Assembly (NCBI GenBank): GCA_963528625.1
Contig: CAURVQ010000012.1
Span: 1 to 31,085, forward strand
From: CALHVR01 sp963528625
GTDB taxonomy: Bacteria; Fusobacteriota; Fusobacteriia; Fusobacteriales; Leptotrichiaceae
Direction: 5' to 3'
Length of the DNA stretch: 31,085 nt
Of the stretch, positions 16,549 through 24,460 are shown piece after piece (the first letter of the stretch is position 1; every line of letters starts with the position of its first letter). The position numbers and the translations under genes were made by a program. The notes under the pieces are model-generated. The model did not search any database, was not told the origin of the DNA, and worked only from the letters and a program-made list of their open reading frames with translations.

Positions 16549-17697
16549 ATGATTTTAAAAAATGGTAAAATTTTTGATGGAGAAAAATTTATAAAAGAAA
16601 CAGTTGTTGTTTTAGAAAATGATAAAATAAAAAAAATATTATGTGAAAATGAATTAACAGATGAAATTTTAAAAGATGAAAAAGTTTTAGATTTAGAAGG
16701 TAAAATTTTATCTCCTGGATTTATTGATTTACAATTAAATGGTTGTGGTGGAGTGTTATTTAATGATGCGATAACTCGTGAAACTTTAGAAATTATGAAT
16801 GAAACAAATAAAAAATATGGATGTACTTCGTTTTTACCAACGCTTATAACATCACCAGATGAAAAAATAGAAGAAGCACTAAATTTAATAAAAAATATGA
16901 AAGATAAAGAAAATATTGGAGTGTTGGGATTACATATAGAAGGACCTTATATTAGTTTAGAAAAAAAAGGAATACACAGACCAGAATATGTTAGAGTTTT
17001 ATCAGATGAAATTATAGATAAAATTGCAGATGCAGGATATGATGTAACAAAAATTATGACTATTGCACCAGAAAAAGGGAAAGTTGAACATTTGAAAAAA
17101 TTAAGACAAAGTGGAATAAAACTTAATATGGGGCATACAAATGCAAATTATGATGAATGTGTTGAGAAAAAAGAATATTTTGATGGAGCGACACATTTGT
17201 ATAATGCGATGAGCCAATTACAATCAAGAAATCCCGGAGCAGTAGGATTTGTGATGAATGACGATAAAGTTATGGCAGGAATAATTGTTGATGGGTATCA
17301 TATGACATTTTCTGCAGTGGAAATTGCAAAAAAAATAATGAAAGATAGACTTTATTTAGTGACAGATGCAGTATCGCCAGCTGGAATAGATACGATGACA
17401 GAATTTATGTTTGAAGGAAATCGTGTGTTTTATAAAGACAAAAAATGTCAATCAGCCGAAGGAACATTAGGAGGATCGGCACTTGTTATGATTGAAGGAA
17501 TAGAAAATTTAGTAAAAAAAGTTCATTTAACAATAGAGGAAGCATTAAAAATGGCAACTTCACTTCCGGCAAAAGCAATTTCAGTTGAGGACAGATATGG
17601 ATACATAAAAGAAGGATATGTGGCAGATTTGACATTCTTTAATGAAGATTATAAAGTAAAAGGAACAGTAGCTAAAGGTCAATTAAATTTATATTAA
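16549..17697 (+). CDS. nagA: N-acetylglucosamine-6-phosphate deacetylase
   Basis: Removes acetate from GlcNAc-6-P to give glucosamine-6-P for NagB. It has 382 residues, normal for the family. Motifs in order: LSPGFIDLQLNGCGG (about 55-70), the metal-ligand Glu131 in LHIEGPYIS, metal-ligand His196 in MGHTNA, His216 in GATHLYNAM, and catalytic Asp273 in LVTDAVSPAG. This is an amidohydrolase-fold cytoplasmic enzyme. The start has an AGAGG site. Cotranscribed with nagB, and followed by a terminator. Confidence 0.97.
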   Translation: MILKNGKIFDGEKFIKETVVVLENDKIKKILCENELTDEILKDEKVLDLEGKILSPGFIDLQLNGCGGVLFNDAITRETLEIMNETNKKYGCTSFLPTLITSPDEKIEEALNLIKNMKDKENIGVLGLHIEGPYISLEKKGIHRPEYVRVLSDEIIDKIADAGYDVTKIMTIAPEKGKVEHLKKLRQSGIKLNMGHTNANYDECVEKKEYFDGATHLYNAMSQLQSRNPGAVGFVMNDDKVMAGIIVDGYHMTFSAVEIAKKIMKDRLYLVTDAVSPAGIDTMTEFMFEGNRVFYKDKKCQSAEGTLGGSALVMIEGIENLVKKVHLTIEEALKMATSLPAKAISVEDRYGYIKEGYVADLTFFNEDYKVKGTVAKGQLNLY

Positions 17698-17736
17698 AAA
17701 TTTAATTAAAAGATAAAGATTAAATTAGTAAAAATG

Positions 17737-17771
17737 GGAGAAAAAATAGTATAAAATTTTCTCCTTTTTTT
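17737..17771 (+). terminator. Terminator after nagA
   Basis: Stem ggagaaaa/ttttctcc (17737-17744 with 17757-17764) is followed by seven T. The last bases of the T run form part of the next promoter's -35. Confidence 0.8.
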
Positions 17772-17798
17772 GTAAAAATAATAAAAATATGATATAAT
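17770..17798 (+). promoter_or_regulatory. Promoter of the yajC-rnr operon
   Basis: TTGTAA (17770-17775), a 17-base spacer, then TATAAT (17793-17798), preceded by TGA to form an extended -10. It overlaps the tail of the nagA terminator. Confidence 0.85.
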
Positions 17799-17832
17799 AT
17801 AAAGAAAATGTAAAATAAAAGGAGATGAAAAA

Positions 17833-18090
17833 ATGAATGGAATTCAATTAATAATATTTTATGTAGTAATTATAGGGATTATGATAGTTCCGACAGTTTT
17901 ATCAAATAAAAAAAGAAAGAAAAAACAAGAGGAAATGATAAATTCTTTTAAAGCAGGAGTTAAAGTTGTAACAATTGGAGGTATTAAAGGAGAAATTGTT
18001 AATGTTTTAACAGATTCAGTTGAAATAAAAGTAGATAAATCAGTGAGATTAACAGTTCTAAAAACGGCAATTTCTGAAATTATAAAATAA
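17833..18090 (+). CDS. yajC: YajC, accessory subunit of the Sec translocon
   Basis: A small protein of 85 residues with one N-terminal membrane span (about 5-24). A basic stretch NKKRKKKQEEMINSFKAG follows, then the conserved YajC core GVKVVTIGGIKGEIVNVLTD. The size and order of parts are standard. It associates with SecDF at the inner membrane. An AGGAG site precedes the ATG. First gene of the operon with the amidase 27 bases downstream. SecD and SecF, its usual neighbours elsewhere, are not here. Confidence 0.9.
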   Translation: MNGIQLIIFYVVIIGIMIVPTVLSNKKRKKKQEEMINSFKAGVKVVTIGGIKGEIVNVLTDSVEIKVDKSVRLTVLKTAISEIIK

Positions 18091-18117
18091 GAGAAAGTTA
18101 AAAAATTAGGAGGAAAA

Positions 18118-19149
18118 ATGAAAAGATTATTAGTCTTTCTTTTTATATTTTTAGGAAATTTATTATTTTCAGAAACATTAGAGAATGTAACATATAGAAA
18201 CGGAGAATTTCGTGCAGTATTCAAAGAAAATAAAAAAATAATACCTACAGTAACTTATGATAATAATCAAAAAATTGTAGAATTAAGTTATCAAAATTTA
18301 AAAATAAAAAAGGAAGTTCCTAAAAATTTAAGTTTAAATGATGAGTATTTAGAAAAGGTAAGCATAACTCAAATTGCAGGATTTACAAATATATCTTTTT
18401 ATATGAAAGATGGAGTTGAATATAAAGTATTAAATCAAAATAAAGAAACACAAATCGTTTTTCTCAAAAAGAAAGCTCCAGTAGTTGTGATTCAGACACC
18501 ACCTAAGAAAAAATATACAATAGTTATAGATCCGGGACACGGAGGAAAAGATACAGGAGCTATTGGAAATGGATATAGAGAAAAAGATATCGCATTGGCT
18601 GTTTCCAAAAAGTTAGCAGAAAATTTGAGAGATGATTTTAAGGTGATTATGACAAGATCAACAGATGTATTTATTCCACTTCAAGAGAGAGCAGAAATCG
18701 CAAATAAAAATAATTCTGATTTTTTTATAAGTATACACTTAAATTCAGGACCGAATGTGACGGCAAGTGGAGTTGAGGTATTTTATTATTCTAAAAATCC
18801 ATCAGCATATGCTGAGGAAGTAGCAAAGTTTGAAAATAGTGTAGATAGAGGAATAAATACAGCGTATTCTGATTATGTGCTTAATGATATAATTTATCAA
18901 ATAAATCAAAGACAAAGTGCAACTGTTGCTAAAGATATTTTGAATAGTATTGTAAATAATTTTGGGCTTAGAAATAGAGGAGTTTTAGGAGCAAATTTTG
19001 CAGTTCTTCGTAGAACACAATCAGCTGCAGTTTTAGTAGAAATAGGATTTATTTCAAATTATGCAGATGTATCAAATTATATTTCAGAATCAGGGCAAGA
19101 TAAATTAGTAAAAGGAATAGCAGATGCAATAAGGAAAAACTTTGAATAA
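18118..19149 (+). CDS. Periplasmic N-acetylmuramoyl-L-alanine amidase (Amidase_3 family)
   Basis: This enzyme cuts the bond between MurNAc and the peptide stem of peptidoglycan and is used in daughter-cell separation or wall turnover. The 343-residue protein has a signal peptide (about 1-19), an N-terminal beta-rich AMIN-like domain (about 20-110) that would direct it to the septum or wall, a linker, then a zinc catalytic domain. Zinc ligands are His141 (DPGHGG), Glu155 (REKD) and His207 (SIHLNS). Catalytic Glu308 lies in VEIGFISN. A perfect AGGAGG precedes the start. The AMIN-like call is an inference from position and composition. AmiC is the closest role, but I do not assign a symbol. Confidence 0.92.
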   Translation: MKRLLVFLFIFLGNLLFSETLENVTYRNGEFRAVFKENKKIIPTVTYDNNQKIVELSYQNLKIKKEVPKNLSLNDEYLEKVSITQIAGFTNISFYMKDGVEYKVLNQNKETQIVFLKKKAPVVVIQTPPKKKYTIVIDPGHGGKDTGAIGNGYREKDIALAVSKKLAENLRDDFKVIMTRSTDVFIPLQERAEIANKNNSDFFISIHLNSGPNVTASGVEVFYYSKNPSAYAEEVAKFENSVDRGINTAYSDYVLNDIIYQINQRQSATVAKDILNSIVNNFGLRNRGVLGANFAVLRRTQSAAVLVEIGFISNYADVSNYISESGQDKLVKGIADAIRKNFE

Positions 19150-19162
19150 TAGGAGTTAAAAA

Positions 19163-19696
19163 ATGGAAAATAACGAAAAAAATACAAAAATAAAAAAAAG
19201 TTTTTTTGAAAAAAATAGATGGATTATACTTTTAGCAGGTGTGTCTTTAATACTTATAGGAATAAATATTCATGATAAAAATAATTCTAGTAAAATAGAA
19301 GTAGTCGTTGATCCTAGTTTATCAAAAAATGTTATTTCAGAAGAAAAAAAGGAAAAAATTAAAATTTTCGTTTATAATTCTCAAACAAATGCGATTGAAG
19401 AAAATGAAGTGGAAATTCCAAAGAAAAAAACTTTATTAGAAGGAGATTATATTTCTGAAATAATAAAGAAAACAATGGGGTTAGATGAAAAAATGAAATT
19501 TTTAAGTGCGTATACTTTAAACATAGAAGGTCAAAAAACAACAATTATTAAATTAAATTCAGAGTTTCTGGAAATAAAAAATAAAAAAGAGTTTTATGAG
19601 GGATTTGTAAAAAGTATAGTTGATACAGTAAAATTATATGATAGAAGTGTGCAAAATGTACAAATTCAAATAGATGGAGATGCAGTTGTACAATAG
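19163..19696 (+). CDS. Membrane-anchored GerMN-domain protein
   Basis: This 177-residue protein has a short basic cytoplasmic N-terminus, one membrane span (about 20-37) and a periplasmic domain (about 65-177). The order of elements fits the GerMN fold: IKIFVYNSQ, a Leu-Glu-Gly turn, SAYTLNIEGQKTTIIKLNSE, FVKSIVDTVKLY and VQNVQIQIDG. GerMN domains were named from a sporulation protein but also occur in non-sporulating bacteria, often near cell-wall hydrolases. Here it sits 13 bases after the amidase gene, so a role in wall remodelling is a fair guess. AGGAG precedes the ATG. Confidence 0.72.
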   Translation: MENNEKNTKIKKSFFEKNRWIILLAGVSLILIGINIHDKNNSSKIEVVVDPSLSKNVISEEKKEKIKIFVYNSQTNAIEENEVEIPKKKTLLEGDYISEIIKKTMGLDEKMKFLSAYTLNIEGQKTTIIKLNSEFLEIKNKKEFYEGFVKSIVDTVKLYDRSVQNVQIQIDGDAVVQ

Positions 19697-19712
19697 GAGA
19701 AAAAAGATAAAG

Positions 19713-20294
19713 ATGAATATAAATATAGAAAAGATCAGGGAAAATATAAGACCATATTTAGATGAAAAAAGATATAATCATGTAGAAAGAGTTGCAAATT
19801 GTGCAAAGGAACTGGCTGAAAGACATTTGCCTAAAGAAGTGGAAAGAGTAGTTGCAAGTGCGTGGTTGCATGATGTGGCAAAATTTTTTGAATTAGACAA
19901 AATGTTGAGATTAATAAAAGATAAATATCCAGAAGTTCAAAACGAACAATCAAAATCAACTGCAATTTTACACGGATTTGCAGGAGCAGAATTTATAAGA
20001 GAAAATTTTGAGCTATTTGGCATAGAAGATGAAGAAATTTTAGATGGAGTGAAATATCACACAATCGGTAAAGAAAATATGACGACATTGTCAAAAATTG
20101 TATACTTAGCTGATGCTATTGAAGCTGCAAGAATGTGGGAAGGAGTAGATATAGCAAGAGAGTTAGCTAAAACTAATTTAGATGAAGCAATAAAATTTGA
20201 AATAGATACAAAATTAAAATATTTAATATCAAAGGACACTGTTATACATCCAAATATTATCTTATTTAGAAACTCTTTAATTTCAAAAAAATAA
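19713..20294 (+). CDS. yqeK: YqeK-type HD-domain Ap4A hydrolase
   Basis: The family splits diadenosine tetraphosphate symmetrically to ADP in the cytoplasm. HD metal-site motifs are His23 in YNHVERV, His53-Asp54 in AWLHDVAK, LHGFAGAEF, and YHTIGKENM. The distinctive YqeK block follows: YLADAIEAARMWEGVDIARELA, with the EPxRxFxGV of relatives altered to EAARMWEGV. I chose the ATG at 19713, giving 193 residues, with AGGAGA at 19695-19700. An upstream ATG at 19674 in frame would overlap the previous gene and add a basic tail without a good site. In firmicutes yqeK adjoins nadD and rsfS; here it precedes rnr instead. Confidence 0.85.
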   Translation: MNINIEKIRENIRPYLDEKRYNHVERVANCAKELAERHLPKEVERVVASAWLHDVAKFFELDKMLRLIKDKYPEVQNEQSKSTAILHGFAGAEFIRENFELFGIEDEEILDGVKYHTIGKENMTTLSKIVYLADAIEAARMWEGVDIARELAKTNLDEAIKFEIDTKLKYLISKDTVIHPNIILFRNSLISKK

Positions 20295-20312
20295 AAGATT
20301 GAGGGAGAAAAA

Positions 20313-22460
20313 ATGAGAGATAAAAAAGAAAGAATGGATGATTTAAGTTATTTAAAACAAGTATTAGCAGAATATAACTTTACTTTTCAAGAAATATTAC
20401 AGTTAATGGATTGGGGAAATAAAAAGAGAAAGCTTTATAGACAAGTGGTAGACGCTTGGGAAGAGCAAGGAGAAATTTATAGACTTAGAAATGGAAGATA
20501 TACTTTACCAGAAAAGGCAGGGCTTTTAAAAGGAGAAATTTCTATTTCAACCGGAAGTTTTGGATTTTTAGACATTCCCGGAGAAGATAGTGTATTTATA
20601 CCAAGACCTCATTTGAATACTGCAATGGATGGAGATACTGTCTTAGTTAGAATTTTAAAAGAGAATATTGGAAATAATGGTAAAAAGCGTGAAGGTGAAG
20701 TTTATAAAGTCGTAAATAGAAATAAAGATATTATTGTTGGAATTTTTGAACATAATATAAGTTTTGGATTTGTGAAGCCTAGAAATAGTCCAAAAGATAT
20801 TTATATTCCTAAAAAATTAATAAATGGAGCTAAAACAGGGGATTTAGTAGCAGTAAAAGTTGATTTTTGGGGAGATGAAAAAAGAAAACCAGAAGGAAAA
20901 ATTGTTAGTATTTTAGGAGATCCGGAAGATACAGAAGCTTTAATTTCAGGACTTTTAATTAATCAGGGAATTAATGAGAAATTTCCAAGAGAAGTAATTA
21001 GTGAAGTTGAGAAAATAAGTGAAAATATTTTTGATGAAATAGAAAAACGACGAGATTTAAGGCACTTAAACATAATTACAATAGATGGGAAAGATGCAAA
21101 AGACTTAGACGATGCAGTTTATGTGGAAAAAAGTGAAAATGGATATAAATTGTTAGTAAGTATTGCCGATGTTTCTTATTATGTTAAAGAAAATACAGAG
21201 TTAGATGGCGAAGCGTTAAAGCGTGGAAATTCAATATATTTGGTAGATAGAGTTATTCCAATGCTTCCAAAAAAATTATCAAATAATTTGTGTTCCTTAA
21301 ATCCAAATGAAGATAAATTGACATTTACGGTTGAAATTGATTTTGACAATAACGGTAAAATTATAGGAAATGACTTTTATAAATCTGTAATAAAATCAAA
21401 ATATAGAATGACATATAATGATGTGAATGAAATTTTTGAAAGTAATATTGAGTTAATTGATAAATATTCTGGGATTGTACCGATGTTACATCAAATGTTA
21501 GAATTGTCGCATTTAATTAGAGAAGCGAAAAAGCGACGAGGAAGTATAGATTTTGAACTTCCAGAAATAAAAGTTATACTTGATAGCAATAAAATGGTAA
21601 AAGATATAGAGCTTCGTTCTCGTGGGGAAGCCGAAAGATTAATAGAAGATTTTATGGTGGCAGCAAATGAAGTAGTAGCAGAAAAATTACACTGGGAGGA
21701 AATTCCGGCGATTTATAGAGTTCACGAAGATCCAGATAAAGCTAAAATTCAAGTATTAAACGAATCGTTAATGAAATTTGGATATTTTTTGAAAGGGCTT
21801 GACGATATTCATCCAGGGAAATTCCAGCAAATAATTGATAAAACTACGGGGCTTCCAGAAGGATATTTGATACATAAATTAATTTTAAGAGCAATGCAAA
21901 GAGCAAGATATGCTAATAAAAATTTAGGACATTTTGGTTTAGCTTCAAAATTTTATTTACATTTCACATCTCCAATAAGAAGATACGCAGATTTAGTTGT
22001 GCATAGAATGTTAGGGCGAAGTATTGAAAAATATATGAATGACAAAGAAAAAAGTAAATATGGAGCTAATCTTGATATTGTTTCTTCTATAATTTCTAAA
22101 ACTGAAAGAGTGGCAGACAAATTAGAGGAAGATAGTGTAAAAATTAAATTAATTGAATATATGCAAGACAAAATAGGACAAGTATTTATTGCACGACTTA
22201 GTGGAATGAATAAAAATAAAATATTTATGGAATTAGAAAATCATATTGAAGTTGTCTACAATATTATTTCAAGCCAAGATAATTTTATTTACGATGAAGA
22301 AAACTTTAAAATAACGAACACTAAAACGAATGAAAGTTTTACAATGGGAAATACGCTTAAAGTCATTGTAACTGGAGCAAGTTATGATAAAATGGAAATT
22401 GAAGTAATCCCATTTGATGAAAATGAAGCAGTGAATTTATCTAAAATGCAAGCAATCTAA
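20313..22460 (+). CDS. rnr: Ribonuclease R (3'-to-5' exoribonuclease, RNB family)
   Basis: Degrades structured RNA to short oligomers; it acts in mRNA and rRNA quality control. The 715 residues contain an N-terminal helical region, cold-shock type RNA-binding domains (about 60-210), the RNB catalytic domain (about 240-580) and a C-terminal S1 domain (about 625-705). The active-site cluster is IDGKDAKDLDD (257-267), with Asp258, Asp264, Asp266 and Asp267. Also visible are IYRVHEDPD and HFTSPIRRYADLVVHR, both characteristic of the family. GGGAG precedes the ATG, 18 bases after yqeK. Last gene of the operon; I saw no convincing terminator after it, only a weak AT hairpin near 22490. Confidence 0.96.
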   Translation: MRDKKERMDDLSYLKQVLAEYNFTFQEILQLMDWGNKKRKLYRQVVDAWEEQGEIYRLRNGRYTLPEKAGLLKGEISISTGSFGFLDIPGEDSVFIPRPHLNTAMDGDTVLVRILKENIGNNGKKREGEVYKVVNRNKDIIVGIFEHNISFGFVKPRNSPKDIYIPKKLINGAKTGDLVAVKVDFWGDEKRKPEGKIVSILGDPEDTEALISGLLINQGINEKFPREVISEVEKISENIFDEIEKRRDLRHLNIITIDGKDAKDLDDAVYVEKSENGYKLLVSIADVSYYVKENTELDGEALKRGNSIYLVDRVIPMLPKKLSNNLCSLNPNEDKLTFTVEIDFDNNGKIIGNDFYKSVIKSKYRMTYNDVNEIFESNIELIDKYSGIVPMLHQMLELSHLIREAKKRRGSIDFELPEIKVILDSNKMVKDIELRSRGEAERLIEDFMVAANEVVAEKLHWEEIPAIYRVHEDPDKAKIQVLNESLMKFGYFLKGLDDIHPGKFQQIIDKTTGLPEGYLIHKLILRAMQRARYANKNLGHFGLASKFYLHFTSPIRRYADLVVHRMLGRSIEKYMNDKEKSKYGANLDIVSSIISKTERVADKLEEDSVKIKLIEYMQDKIGQVFIARLSGMNKNKIFMELENHIEVVYNIISSQDNFIYDEENFKITNTKTNESFTMGNTLKVIVTGASYDKMEIEVIPFDENEAVNLSKMQAI

Positions 22461-22499
22461 ATAAAAACAAAGATTTTTAAAAGAAAATATAAAAATTAC

Positions 22500-22528
22500 T
22501 TGATTTTTTAAATTAAGTATAGTAGAAT
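22500..22528 (+). promoter_or_regulatory. Promoter of the lipoprotein gene
   Basis: TTGATT (22500-22505), a 17-base spacer, then TAGAAT (22523-22528). The 5' leader to the start at 22590 is about 55 bases and includes an AGGAGGT site. Confidence 0.65.
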
Positions 22529-22589
22529 AAGTTGTAAAGTTATAAAAAAAATGAAAGGTAGATATATGTAGATATATTTAGGAGGTATA

Positions 22590-23207
22590 ATGAAAAAAAT
22601 AGGAATATTAGCAGTGTTAATAAGTGTTTTAGCTGTTTCTTGTTCGACAGGGGTAATAGGTGATGTTAGAACTGTAAACGGGAAAACATATGTTGTGCCG
22701 TTTTCAAGAGAAACAAAAGCGTATACTAGAATAGATGAAAATGGAAAAGAATATAAAGAAAAATTTATAAATGAAATGGATAAAAGTAATGAAATTATTG
22801 TTTATTCAAAAATTGATGATGCTCCAGCAAGACATTGTTTAGGTAAAGATGGTCATCCAATTATTAAGATAGATCCAGTAACAAAAGAATATGAAAGAAT
22901 TTGTAGATTGGATACTCCGGGATCGAGAGTAGAAGGGTCAGAAATAGAAGTAGATGAAATCGATTATTATGCAGTAAATACTGAAAATAAATATGTATAT
23001 GAAAAAACGATAGAAAAAAATCAAGATAATTCAAATAAAAAGGTTTTTTCAAATGAAGAGTATACAAAATATGCTAAATATACAAGACCTCAAAAAAGAG
23101 AAGAAATAAGAAGAAGATATTTAGAGCCGAAAGAAGATGTACAAGCGTTCTTAAAAGCATTGTACAAAAAAAGAATAAAAGAACAATACAATATTGATGT
23201 AGAATAA
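22590..23207 (+). CDS. Predicted lipoprotein of unknown function
   Basis: I do not recognise this family. The 205-residue product starts with a lipoprotein signal MKKIGILAVLISVLAVSC, with Cys18 as the lipidation site. The mature part is charged and mostly hydrophilic. It has a repeated VxGKTY/ENGKEYK style, two further cysteines (Cys83 and Cys105) that could form a disulfide, and a basic C-terminal helix (PQKREEIRRRYLEPKEDVQAFLKALYKKRIKEQ is the region, residues about 166-198). It has its own promoter, an excellent AGGAGGT site and its own terminator, so it is a separate unit between rnr and tsaE. Confidence 0.8.
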   Translation: MKKIGILAVLISVLAVSCSTGVIGDVRTVNGKTYVVPFSRETKAYTRIDENGKEYKEKFINEMDKSNEIIVYSKIDDAPARHCLGKDGHPIIKIDPVTKEYERICRLDTPGSRVEGSEIEVDEIDYYAVNTENKYVYEKTIEKNQDNSNKKVFSNEEYTKYAKYTRPQKREEIRRRYLEPKEDVQAFLKALYKKRIKEQYNIDVE

Positions 23208-23215
23208 TTAAAGAA

Positions 23216-23260
23216 AATAGCTAATTGTATAAAAACGATTAGTTATTTTTTTGTTTTTTT
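23216..23260 (+). terminator. Terminator after the lipoprotein gene
   Basis: Stem aatagctaat/attagttatt (23216-23225 with 23238-23247, one G-U pair) is followed by T-rich DNA to 23260. Confidence 0.8.
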
Positions 23261-23268
23261 GATATAAT
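23260..23268 (+). promoter_or_regulatory. Extended -10 promoter of tsaE-tsaB-ftsY
   Basis: TGATATAAT at 23260-23268 follows directly on the T tract of the previous terminator. No clear -35 is seen. Confidence 0.6.
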
Positions 23269-23304
23269 AACATTAAGAAAATTATTTTATTGGAGCAAAA
23301 ATGA

Positions 23305-23772
23305 ATGAAAAATAAAAAAATGACATTTGGAGAAATAGATGAGCTTGCATTGAAAATAGCGAAAAGTCTTGAGAATGGAGGAGTTTTAGGGCTTATCGGT
23401 GATTTGGGTACAGGTAAAACGACATTAACAAAAAAAATATGTAAATATTATAATGTGACTGAAAATGTTAAAAGTCCAACATTTACATATGTTATTGAGT
23501 ATATTTCAGGAGATAAAACTATTTATCATTTTGATGTATATAGAATTTTAAATTCCGAAGAAGTGTATGAAATAGGATTTAGTGATTATGTTTCAGAAGT
23601 AGATGCTATAGTAATTGTTGAATGGGCAAATAATATAATAGATGAAATGCCTGAAAATACATTGTTTTTGGAGATAAGACATAATGATGAAAATACAAGA
23701 TTAGTATCAATATATAAAATAGAAAATGGAGAGAGAAAATATGTTGACATTTGGGATAACAACTTCAACTAA
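23305..23772 (+). CDS. tsaE: TsaE, ATPase for tRNA t6A modification
   Basis: Works with TsaB and TsaD to make the threonylcarbamoyl-adenosine (t6A37) modification of ANN-decoding tRNAs. The 155-residue protein has Walker A GDLGTGKTT (32-40, Lys38), then the family motifs VKSPTFTYV and IYHFDVYRI, and VIVEWANNI near the C-terminus. The start ATG at 23305 has GGAG at 23292-23295. Another ATG four bases upstream is in a frame that stops after four codons. It overlaps tsaB by 32 bases. Confidence 0.95.
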   Translation: MKNKKMTFGEIDELALKIAKSLENGGVLGLIGDLGTGKTTLTKKICKYYNVTENVKSPTFTYVIEYISGDKTIYHFDVYRILNSEEVYEIGFSDYVSEVDAIVIVEWANNIIDEMPENTLFLEIRHNDENTRLVSIYKIENGERKYVDIWDNNFN

Positions 23773-24460
23773 AAGAGCTTCATTATCATTACACGAAAAT
23801 GATAAATTGCTTTGCGAGATAACAGAAGAAGTTGCAAAAACACATTCTATAACAATTTTAGCACAAATAAATGAATTACTTGAAAAAAGTAGTAAAAAAT
23901 TGAAAGATATAACAAATGTTATTATTTCAATAGGGCCTGGATCTTTTACAGGTGTAAGAATATCAATTTCTGTAGTAAAAGGATTATTTTATGGAAAAAA
24001 TGTAGAAATTTTTGAAGTAAATGAATTAGAAGCTTTAGCTTATCAGGCTGTAAATTTTAAAAATTATGAAATTAAAGAAAGTGATATAATCTATTCAATG
24101 ATTGATTCAGGGAAAGAAAAAATTTATTATGGAAAATATAGAAAAATAAAAGAAAATAAGCTTGAATTGGTTGGAGAACAAAAAGTTGAAAAATTAGATA
24201 ATTTAATTGAAGCGATAAAAAATGAAAATAATTTTAAAAATTATATTGTTGGAGATGCGGGATTAAATTATAATGAGAAAATAACTAGAGATTTAGGAAA
24301 TAAAGTTAAATTTTTAGAAGAAAAAGATATGAAGATAAATGCTAGTACATTTTATGAAATGTATAAGTTAAATGTTTTGAAAAAGGTAGATTTGTTTATA
24401 TTAAAACCAGATTATTTGGAAAAATCACAAGCAGAAAGGGATAAGGAAAATGGCATTTAA
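23741..24460 (+). CDS. tsaB: TsaB, scaffold subunit of the t6A synthase complex
   Basis: A 239-residue ASKHA-fold protein that partners TsaD. The start ATG at 23741 is preceded by GGAGAGA inside the tsaE coding region. The N-terminus FGITTSTKRASLSL and the block IISIGPGSFTGVRISISVVKG (about 69-89) are diagnostic. The C-terminal part is less conserved, as is usual. Starting inside tsaE and ending inside ftsY suggests translational coupling. TsaD and TsaC are not in this window. Confidence 0.93.
   Translation: MLTFGITTSTKRASLSLHENDKLLCEITEEVAKTHSITILAQINELLEKSSKKLKDITNVIISIGPGSFTGVRISISVVKGLFYGKNVEIFEVNELEALAYQAVNFKNYEIKESDIIYSMIDSGKEKIYYGKYRKIKENKLELVGEQKVEKLDNLIEAIKNENNFKNYIVGDAGLNYNEKITRDLGNKVKFLEEKDMKINASTFYEMYKLNVLKKVDLFILKPDYLEKSQAERDKENGI

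Noticed and set aside
19674..19712. Upstream ATG for yqeK
   Set aside because: It would overlap the GerMN gene and add a basic segment not seen in YqeK proteins; AGGAGA at 19695 supports the start at 19713.
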